Shown here: in pieces, positions 34,401 to 42,761 of the stretch
Numbering within the stretch: position 1 is the first letter of the stretch
How the letters are laid out: each line of letters starts with the position of its first letter
Assembly: GCA_947311845.1 (NCBI GenBank)
Contig: CAMZMU010000089.1
Location: forward strand, 22,782,435-22,846,434
Length of the DNA stretch: 64,000 nt
Reading direction: 5' to 3'
From: Poa pratensis
Lineage: Eukaryota > Streptophyta > Magnoliopsida > Poales > Poaceae
Position numbers and translations under genes: made by a program
The notes under the pieces: model-generated
Told to the model about the DNA's origin: nothing
Databases searched by the model: none
The model's input: the letters and a program-made list of their open reading frames with translations, nothing else

Positions 34401-36924
34401 ATTTAGGTACCCATTTTGGAATGGGTCCTCTTTTGTTAGTCACAAGGGTCTTTGGAACCCAAATAGCATAGTGATAATCATCTCCATATGAAGAGCCAAC
34501 ATATTTAGCAAAAACACAACCATTTGTAGATTTCAAAAGAACATATGAGGGGTTGTATTTTCCCGCAAAGTTATTGTGAGTGGCATTGCCCCTAGTGACA
34601 TTACCACTCCCAATAGAGTTGTCATTTGCTTTGGCTAACTCCCCCTCCTTCACAAAAACAATATCTTTGGAAGGGGGAGTCGCCTTCTTCTTCTTGTTGT
34701 TGACCTTCTTAGAGTTGGGTGTGAACCCAATTCCTTCTTTGCCAACCACTCCCTTTTGATTGCTCAAAAGATCATTGAGGTTCTTTTCCCCTTGGATACA
34801 AGTGGCTAGGCCCTTCTCAAGTTGGGCCTTCAACCTAGTGTTTTCCTCAATAAGAGATGCCTTGACACATAAAGGGTTAGTGGTACAAGAATTTGCATCT
34901 TTATCATTGTGAGAAGTGGTGAAGCTAGCATAGATAAATTGAGCTTGTAGTTTGGCATATGACTCCTTGAGTGTAGTGAGCTCACTTGAGGTCACCTTGT
35001 GGGTTTCCCTAAGTTGCTCAAAACCCTCAAAGAGTTTGTTATGACTCTCTACAAGTTCCTCATTTTTACTTTTTAGATCAATAGCAATTTGAATAGAGGT
35101 TTCACGAGTTTCTTTTGCCTTGGAAAGATCCATGGCATGTGTCTCCTCAAGTTGCTCACGGAGCAATTGTTCCTCAACAAGTTGATCTTCTAGCTCACCA
35201 ATTTGTCGGCATGATCACATGCATGCCCTTCGAGCTCACAAATCCTAACATCCTTCACATTAAGAAGATGCTTGGCTTCTCCATATTGATACATGAGGGC
35301 CTCAACCATTTTCTTGGTTGGACCTTGGAGCTTGCTAATGAAGATAGAAATTTTATCCTCTTCTTCAATTTTCCCTACATCCTCAACACAATCCAATAGT
35401 GATGGGTTAGAGGAGATAGTAATTTTTGGTGGGGAATTCACCTTTGTTTCCTTGGCCATGAGGCACATGGGCTTGGAGATCTTGTCGTCGTTTGGAGATG
35501 AGAAGAGGTTGGCCAATGATGGAGGAAGGGTGCCCATTGCAAGAGCCGCCATTCCTACTTCTTCACTTGGTTCTTTATCCTCCTCACCTCCGGACTCGTA
35601 TTCCTCTTCATGGGATGCCACAAGAGCCTTTTGAGGTGATCTCTTCATGTAGGTAGGCTTGGGGTGGTACTTGTTCTTCTTTAGAATGAGTTGACCACCA
35701 TTATCCTCTCTTCTTTCATAGGGGCAATCCTTCACAAGATGAGTGTCCTTTCCACAATTGAAGCACATTCTTTTTATTGGTGAAGGGTTGACGCTCTTGT
35801 TCTTCTTGTTCCAAAACCGGGTGGCGGCAAGTGCAAGAACTTCATTGAGCTCACCCTCCAAGTCTTCTTCACCTTCATAGACCGGGCTTTCTTCATATCT
35901 TGGATGGTCTACCACACGAGCCTTCAAAGCAAGAGTCTTTGGGCCACGGACTTGGTTGAAAGACTTGGATGTGGACTTCAATGTATCATATGTGACAAAT
36001 TGAGCCAAGATGTCATTGGGAGTCATTGTTGTGTAATCCGCTCTTGCATGGAGGTTCATCACCATAGTTTCACTATATGGCATAATTGCTTGAAGGAACT
36101 TGGCCTTGACCCATTCATCATCCATATCCTTCTTTCCATTTTCCCTACATGTCACCACAAGCTTGTAGAGTCTTCGGTAAAGTTCGGTCGGAGTCTCTTC
36201 GTCTAGCATGATGAAGTTGTCAACTTGATGTTGAAGGACGGCCGCATTGGAGCGTTGAATGCCCTCATTTCCTTCATACACGGTTTCAAGATAGAGCCAA
36301 GCCTCATTGCAAGTTTTGAGATTCCGCACATGATCTTCATCATTTGCGGTCATAGCACTCTCAAGAATGTACTTGGCATTTGCATCAAGTTGCTCATCAA
36401 TCTCTTCTTGCTTGGTCAAGTTGTTGGGATCAACTGGGTTGAAACCATGTAGAACCACCCTCCAAAGATGCACCGATGAGCTGCGAAAATAAGACTCCAT
36501 AGATTTCTTCCAAGTGAAATAACGAGTATTATCAAGCTTAGGAGGGGGTCTACCAAGGTTGGTTATATGAGGTTGAGTGAGTGAAACTTGAGTGAGATAA
36601 GAGCTAGGTGGAGCAAAGTTAAGAGAAGGCTTCTCATTAGGTTTATCATTTTTATCCTTGTCACTAGCACCCTTAATAGGGCTAGCGGATGATGAGGAGC
36701 CATTTTGATTAGATACCCGAGTATACACCTCATCCACCATTTTGCCTTTCATGAACCCAAAAAGTTCAATCATGGACTTCATGGTGATTGGGGCATCACC
36801 CTCGGGAGGGATTATTCCCGCTTCGATTAGTTCTTTCAAGTTGTTCTCTATCAAATTTTTCTTGTTCCTTAGCAAGTCTTAACTCCTCATCTTTAGCACG
36901 TTGTACATCCTCCGCACTAGCCAT
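34390..36924 (-). pseudogene. Sirevirus gag with long C-terminal extension, frame-broken
   Basis: The likely start codon is at 36924 (MASAEDVQRAKDEELR), but that frame is lost within about 40 codons. The main gag frame is then 36875-35190. It shows the capsid-like region (WKKSMESYFRSSS, ETPTELYRRLYKLV) and a CCHC zinc knuckle at about 35775-35730 (CFNCGKDTHLVKDC). An acidic and coiled-coil C-terminal extension continues after a one-base shift at about 35190 into 35166-34390 (LREQLEETHAMDLSKAKE, ENTRLKAQLEKG). Such oversized gag proteins are typical of Sireviruses. Product: capsid of the virus-like particle. Confidence 0.85.
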
Positions 36925-36964
36925 CCTCCTCTTTAGGCGATTAAGCCCTTAATAAAGAGACCTT

Positions 36965-36978
36965 GCTCTGATACCAAT
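36965..36978 (-). other. initiator-tRNA-Met primer-binding site of the Sirevirus element
   Basis: The minus strand reads ATTGGTATCAGAGC directly after the 5' LTR. TGGTATCAGAGC is the standard plant Copia primer site complementary to the 3' end of initiator tRNA-Met. Confidence 0.95.
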
Positions 36979-37767
36979 TGAAAGGATCGAGTAGGTTGAC
37001 TAGAGGGGGGGGGTGAATAGGCAACTACAAATTTTTTTTCTTTTAATACAAATTCGGAATTGCTCAAATATAAGTTCTCTAGATATGCAACTAGATGAAC
37101 AATCCTATATGATGAGCAATAAACAAGCTAGCAAGATATTCTACACAAGATAAGCTAGCAATACGAGTAAAGGAAGGTTAAGAGATAACCACACGGTGAC
37201 GCGGAGATGTTCTACCGAAGTTCACTTCCCAATGGAAGCTACGTCTCCGTTGGAGCGGTGCGGAGTCACAAAGTGAACTCCGAATAGCCTTGATATGGCA
37301 CACCGTATCTCCCTCGTGTTATCCTCCGATGAGGAGATCCACGAGCCACTATATGATGCCCTCGAGGTCGGCAACAAACCTTTACAAGGATGAGGCACAC
37401 TCCACAACCGAATTGGAGGCTCTCACCAAATTCCCGCGGCTCCCAAAGCCACAAGAATCACAAGGCCGGGTCGCGTCTCCACAACTTAATTGGAGGCTCC
37501 CGGCTAATCCTTGTGGCTACCAAAGCCACAAGAATCACAAGTATCTTCTAGGTATCCAATGTATCAAGTTACACAAGATCTACAAGTGACTAGGTCGATG
37601 TAGACAAATCGGCTCGGTGGAGATGCGGATCTAGGGCTCCTCCTTCACTCCTCAAAGTATCAACGTGTTTGAGTGGTTGGAGTGGGAGCTCTAGTAGATT
37701 GAAGCTTGCAACAATGGTGGAGAGAGAGTGAGGAATCAAGCTTAGTCAACCGGAGGTAGGTGGAGGG

Positions 37768-37779
37768 GTATAAATACCC
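37768..37779 (-). promoter_or_regulatory. TATA-like box of the Sirevirus LTR promoter
   Basis: GGTATAAATACC is nearly self-complementary and reads GGTATTTATACC on the coding strand. It lies about 40 bp downstream of the palindrome array, an expected place for the core promoter. The same site occurs in the other LTR at about 27656-27667. Confidence 0.6.
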
Positions 37780-37820
37780 CTCCCAGAAATCTGGCCGTTG
37801 GAGCTGTAAACAGCCCGCAG

Positions 37821-38102
37821 CGGTAGTACCGGGCCTCGCCCGGTAGTACCGGCTGACAGGGAACTGACGGCCTGGCGCCAGACTGGTCAACGCCTCTCCA
37901 CGCGCGCATCGGTAGTACCGGACCGCCTGGTCCGGTAGTGCTCCCCACCCGGTAGTACCGCGCTACTACCGGGGCTACTACCGGATTAAATCGAGCGAGT
38001 CCAGAGAGCTTTTGGAGATCCGGTACTGGGCCCGGTACTGGGCCCGGTAGTTCCGCATGGCAGAACACCCGGTAGTACCGGGGTGAACCCGGTAGTACCG
38101 GC
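37821..38102. repeat. array of CGGTAGTACCGG palindromes, 5' LTR copy
   Basis: Same array as 27709-27982, with an additional 12-bp unit (GGTACTGGGCCC). It is located in U3 between the LTR edge and the TATA-like box. Confidence 0.9.
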
Positions 38103-38287
38103 TGACGCAATGAAGACTGCTTCTCTTCCTTTTCTTGAGACAAAACCTGTGCAATATTAATTGATACAATCCTGCACACTTTTAGCACACACATTAGACA
38201 TCTAAGTGTGTTGTCAACAAACATCAAAACACTGTGGGGAAGGATATGTCCTTTCAGAGACAGACAGCTTCCTAAAGAACTTCTACT

Positions 38288-38304
38288 CCCCGGCAACGGC
38301 GCCA
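38288..38304 (-). other. tRNA-Asp-type primer-binding site of the inner Gypsy element
   Basis: The minus strand reads TGGCGCCGTTGCCGGGG, the exact complement of the 3' end of plant tRNA-Asp as I remember it. It follows the 5' LTR end (38316) by 11 bases. Confidence 0.85.
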
Positions 38305-38315
38305 GAAAAATAGCT

Positions 38316-39910
38316 TGATGACGTGAAACACACGTTCGTTGGGAGACCCCAAGAGGAAGGTATGATGTAGTCAGCAGCAAGTTTTCCCTCAGAAAGAAAC
38401 CAAGGTTATCGAACCAGTAGAGCAGCAACTCTTCAGAAGGTTGTCAACGGCGCCAGAAAAATAGCTGTCACAGGGAGTCTGGACTGTTGACGTGGAATCT
38501 GCACACAACACAATCAAACTACTTTGCCCCAACGAAACAGTGAGGTTGTCAATCTCACTGGCTTGCTGAAAACAAAGGATTAAACGTATGGTGTGGAAAA
38601 TGAGTATTAAATTGCAGAGAATGAAAAAGGAACAATTTGTAGTTTGTGGTTGTTTAATCAGTGTAAAAGAATGGACCGGGGTCCACAGTTCACTAGTGGT
38701 GTCTCTCCATAAAAGATAACTAACTTGTTGGGTGAACAAATTATAGCTGGGCAATTGACGAATAGTGAGCGCATGACAATGCATATACATGACATGTTGA
38801 CTACTATGATATTTAATTGGGCATTACGACATAATACATAGATCGTTATCCTACAGCATCTATGACTAATAATCCACCGCCGGGTTGTCATCCGAGTCCC
38901 CCGTTGTTATTAAGTTGCAAGCAACGGATAATTGCATTAAGTAAAGTGCGTAATGTAAACAAACACATATCCCCGTGGACATAGCATCGTTAGGTTATCC
39001 CTAGTGGCAACAGCACGTCGACAACCTTAGAATTTTCTGTCACTGTCCCAGGTTAAACGGAGACATGAACCCACTATCTAGCATAAATACCCTCTCTTGG
39101 AGTTACAAGCATCTACTTGGCCAAAGCATCTACGAGTAACGGAAAGCATGCAAGATCTTAAATAACATATATGATATATTGATAATCAACTTGACATAAT
39201 ATTCAATATTCATCGGATCCCAGCAAACACAACATGTAGCATTACAATAACATGATCTTGATCATGTAGGGCAGCTCACAAGATCTAAACATGATGACAC
39301 AAAGTGGAGAGACAACCATCTAGCTACTGCTATGGACCCGTAGTCCAAGGATGAACTACTCACGCATCACTCCGGAGGCAGGCATGGCGATGTAGAAGCC
39401 TCCGGTGATGATTCCCCTCTCCGGCAGGGTGCCGGAAGAGGTTCTGAACCCTCCCGAGCTAGGGTTGACGACGGCGGCGTCTCTGGAACTTTTCGTGGAT
39501 ATTTGCTCAGGTACTTAGGGTTTTCGCGTCGGGGGGAATAAGTAGACGAAAGGGCGGCGGCTGCGGCCCCCCGAGGGGCCCACACCACCCCAGGGCGCGG
39601 CAGAGGGGGGAACCGCGCCCTGGCGTGTGGGGCCCTGGTGGCCCTCCTCTGCGGCTCCTTCGCTCCGTCAGGCGTGTTCTGGAAAAATAGGCACCCCCGT
39701 GTAGTTTCGTCCAATTCCGAGAATATTTCCAGACTAGCTTTTCTGGAATACAAAAACAGCAGAAAACAGGAACTGGCACTTCGGCATCTTGTTAATAGGT
39801 TAGTCCCAAAAAATGTATAAAAGTGATATAAAGTAGATGCAAAACATGTAGCAATTGGTATAAAACAAGCATGGAACATCAAAAATTATAGATACGTTTG
39901 AGACGTATCA
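38316..39910 (-). repeat. 5' LTR of the inner Gypsy element
   Basis: About 1.6 kb, matching 21437-23030. It abuts the primer-binding site on the left and the 151-bp remnant of the outer LTR on the right. An internal primer-site-like CAACGGCGCCA is at 38445-38455. Confidence 0.85.
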
Positions 39911-40061
39911 CCTGTGCATGGTTAATTCCAAATAAATGGGAAAACTATGAAGTATTCCCAAAATCATGATAAAACATTGATATAACCCTTATATGATGCA
40001 AATATGATTGGAATATAAGCAATTAAAGTGCAAAGTTCATGTATGCATTTTACATGCATCA
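39911..40061 (-). repeat. remnant of the outer element's 5' LTR
   Basis: 151 bp matching 18160-18313 and ending TACATGCATCA, followed by the right GGTGC duplication (40062-40066). The remaining about 1.57 kb of this LTR is absent. Confidence 0.85.
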
Positions 40062-40066
40062 GGTGC

Positions 40067-41562
40067 CTAGTCAGGGCAGCGCCGATCCTCGGCGCTATGT
40101 TGAACGCGGCCGCGACGGGCCTAGAGGGGCCGGGCTAGGGACCGCCATGGGTGAAGTAGCAGGACGGAGTTAAGGGGCGTCGCCAACATGGATTTCGAGG
40201 CGGAGACGGCTAGGATGCGGTGAAAATCATGTAGAGGGTGGCTCGGCCATGGCTCGGTGGTGCGGCAGAGCTGCACGGTAGCCACATCACGTCTTCCATC
40301 CGGTCAACTTCCATGCCGCAGCGAAACTCCGTGGCTGGACGAGCGGGCACCGGTCAAGAGAGGGGCGACACCGGCTGGAAGCAGGGGAGGGGTGAGCTCG
40401 GACGGCGGGTTATGGAGGCGCGGTGGCGGCGGGCGAGCGGCCCGTGGGGCTCTCCTCTCCACGGAGCCATGGTTCAAATTTCAAAAGCATGCCAACAATT
40501 TTCCATATGGCAGCAGACTGACAGCTGAGGACAGCCCCTGGTAGCTAAGGGAGAACCACCACCGTCACATGCATCAACGGTTCTCTTTGTCAGGTTTTCA
40601 TCCAGGGAGTAGATAGGATGCAAATCCAACGGTACACACTCTATGCACAACTATCACCCATGGTAGAAAATCCGCGTCGATATCTTTTAATTCGCAACGG
40701 AGGGGAGTAGTATGAACTACGAATCACCTACCGTCTAACGATTGATCTATAACCACTAGCACCTATGGTTACCAGGCCCTGATCGTTACGAGCCTTGCGG
40801 TTTCGAGGAATTGATTTCGTGCCCTACTATACCTGGTGCATATTTGCCCTCCATTAGTTTGACCCTCCCATTTTGTCATACTTTTCTTTGGTAGTTCTGT
40901 TTCTGTCTAGAACGAGGCCTACAAGCCTCGGCGATTTCTGTCTGGAACGAGGCCACGGGTTTCGCCGCCGTGGTGAACCGTCGAGGTCTTTTGGATATAT
41001 GTAATGATTTATGGTCTTTTGGATATATGTAATGCTCTACGTTTGGATAAATAAATGTTTCAATTATTAGAGAAAAATAGATAAACTGAGACAATTTAGC
41101 TCTTAAACATCGTAATACAAATAAAATGAGTAAAAAACAACTACTTCGAGTCAAATCAACACTTATATCACATCTTCAGCACTCAGGGGCATTCTAGACA
41201 TTTCACCCATAAGACCAACAACAACAGCTGCCAACAACACTTTTGTCAAACATCAAGTCTCTTTACTTCCAGCAGCTGCTTCCAACAGCTGCTTTCTCAC
41301 AGCTCACCAGTTACAGCTGCTTTACAGCAGCAGCCCAAACAATCAGACCCTCATTCATCTGTCTCGAAAACGCTTAGAGGTAATCCTTCAAACTAAAGAC
41401 AACCGCACACTCTCTCTGTTTCTTAATGTAGTGTGTATATTTTTTCCACGATTATTAAGCCGGGTATGTTGGACTTATTTCCCCCCAGAAAATCAAAAGG
41501 GCTGAGTCCCTAACAACCACAAATTGGAGACAATCCATTAAATCTTGAATCTCTCTGATCCT
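40067..41562. other. intergenic DNA between the retrotransposon nest and the hAT-like element
   Basis: The first 480 bases are GC-rich and were contiguous with the sequence left of 16584 before the insertion. Two overlapping plus-strand frames of about 95 codons (40238-40544) have no recognised domain. The remainder is AT-rich with no gene seen. Confidence 0.4.
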
Positions 41563-41570
41563 ATCTCTAT

Positions 41571-42318
41571 TCAAGATGGCAATTTTCCCCATGGGGGCGG
41601 GTACCCGCGGGGATATACCCGCTAAGAACCGGGGACGGGGAGCAAATTGCCCCCATGGGGATTGCTTGGCGGGTATCCGATAGCTTAACGGGGCGGGGAT
41701 GGGGGGCAAATTCGCCCCGTGGAGACCATGGATACCCGATAACGTACTGACATGTGGGACCTGCTTCCACCGGCAGGCCAACTCAGCACCCAGCCACGGC
41801 CCAAGATCAGCCCAGCCCACCGGGCTAACCTAAGTACGTAACCCTATAGGCCTACACGCACACACACGAGACACGACAGACCACACACACGGCCAACGCG
41901 ACCCTCTTCTCGCTCGCTCCTCATCCTGGCAGGCGCCGCCGCCTCTCGAATCCCCGCAGCGCCCCACTCCTCCTCTCCCCTAGCCCTCTCTCTCCCGACG
42001 AGACGCCCCGCACGGCAGCCTGCAGCCGCATTCCCGTCGCCGGCAGCCCGCCTCCATGCTCCGTCGCTCGCTTCCCACCGTGCGAGAACAAATGACAAAC
42101 GACGGGGCGAGGTCGTGAGGCCGTGAGGTGCTTGCTGCTGGCGAGCAGTTGCGGCGGCGAGGTACCCGCGGGGTCCCCGGCGGGGGGCGGGTACCCGACG
42201 GTTTCGGGGATGGGGACCGTTTTATCCCCGCGAAGCTTCACGGGGCTCGCGGGTATGAGGATTGACGGGGATCGAGGCGGGGACGGTGGAGTCATCCCCG
42301 TCCCCGTTGCCACCTTGA
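41571..42318. mobile_element. non-autonomous hAT element upstream of the U5 GTPase gene
   Basis: Ends TCAAGATGGCAA and TTGCCACCTTGA are inverted repeats. Both sides carry the identical 8-bp duplication ATCTCTAT (41563-41570 and 42319-42326). The interior is GC-rich and rich in GGGTACCCGCGGGG-like palindromes. No transposase frame is present. An 8-bp duplication is characteristic of hAT elements. Confidence 0.85.
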
Positions 42319-42326
42319 ATCTCTAT

Positions 42327-42761
42327 GACTCGTGCGTATCGGTAAATTGTCCACAATTTGCAATACACACTATATTTTGAAATTTTAATAAAAAAACTAT
42401 ACACCCCACATGAAGAAACAGATGGAGTACTATTTGTGAAATTAATATTTTTGTGCATTATTCGTAAAATTGCTAAAAATAAAATAATATTTAAAAATAA
42501 ATTCCGGTCTGTTCTATGAAGTAGGGACTTTGCTCTCGCCAAGTCGGCTGCTCTTGCGGAAAAAAGAGAGGTCGGCTGCTGTTTCCTGTCCCGTGAGCGG
42601 CGCGATCCAGATCCAAGGGACGACATCGCGTTTGTGTATGCCGGTTTCGACATCATTCTAGCTCGCGTGCTGTACCGCGCTCTCTCCCCAAATCCCAAAC
42701 CTCTCCGCCCCCTTCCGGCGGCCTCCCAAACCCTAGCCCGCCGCCCCACCGATCTCCCGCC
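42327..42761 (+). promoter_or_regulatory. promoter and 5' leader of the U5 snRNP GTPase gene
   Basis: AT-rich to about 42500, then pyrimidine-rich (CTCTCTCCCCAAATCCCAAA and similar) up to the start codon. This is a common leader composition for grass housekeeping genes. No definite TATA box was chosen. Confidence 0.45.

Larger units (their letters stand above)
26867..38223 (-). mobile_element. Copia-type LTR retrotransposon, Sirevirus lineage, young insertion
   Basis: An 11.36-kb element on the minus strand. 5' LTR 36979-38223, then ATTGGTATCAGAGC (initiator-tRNA-Met primer site), gag, protease, integrase, reverse transcriptase and RNase H ending at 31089. A 3-kb 3' internal region follows, then a polypurine tract (AAAAAGGGGGAGATAGA) and the 3' LTR 26867-28100. 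The large gag with a long C-terminal extension, several extra AGGGGGAG tracts (about 28115, 28240, 28510, 31015), a third frame after RNase H and palindrome-rich LTRs fit the Sirevirus (Maximus) lineage. The LTRs look identical apart from small indels, so it is very recent. The flanks (GAGAC left, TCAAA right) do not match. The polyprotein frame is interrupted several times. Confidence 0.9.
36979..38223 (-). repeat. 5' LTR of the Sirevirus element
   Basis: Matches 26867-28100 apart from small indels. Reading in the element's sense: U3 with the palindrome array, TATA-like box, then R/U5. An open frame covering 37742-38428 crosses from this LTR into the neighbouring Gypsy sequence; it is accidental. 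Confidence 0.9.
21437..39910 (-). mobile_element. second (inner) Gypsy-type LTR retrotransposon
   Basis: Two long direct repeats, 21437-23030 and 38316-39910, are its LTRs. They end TGATACGTCTCAAACG on the minus strand and differ by roughly two to three dozen changes by eye, so this insertion is older than the Copia inside it. A perfect tRNA-Asp-type primer-binding site follows the right-hand 5' LTR (38288-38304), and a polypurine tract precedes the left-hand 3' LTR. The interior holds one membrane-protein-like frame (25692-26522) but no polymerase, so it is non-autonomous. Its flanks do not match: CAAGC lies left and CCTGT right. The left end is inside the outer protease frame and the right end inside the outer 5' LTR. 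A second primer-site copy sits at 26825-26840, so this layer is itself rearranged. Confidence 0.8.
16589..40061 (-). mobile_element. outer Gypsy-type LTR retrotransposon, carrying two nested elements
   Basis: Bounded by TG...CA ends and a perfect 5-bp target duplication (GGTGC at 16584-16588 and 40062-40066). The 3' LTR is complete (16589-18313). The right-hand 5' LTR survives only as its first 151 bp (39911-40061), which match 18160-18313 closely. The coding strand is minus. Between 18314 and 21436 there is a polypurine tract next to the LTR, about 2.3 kb without coding sequence, and a protease domain. No reverse transcriptase or integrase belonging to this layer is present. It therefore looks like a non-autonomous gag-protease element, later invaded by a second Gypsy-type and then a Copia element. 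The rest of its 5' LTR, its primer-binding site and most of gag are missing. Confidence 0.85.

Noticed and set aside
37742..38428. 228-codon minus-strand frame with repeated RYYR
   Set aside because: It is the palindrome array of the Copia LTR read as protein, running into the Gypsy leader. It crosses two elements and has no family resemblance.
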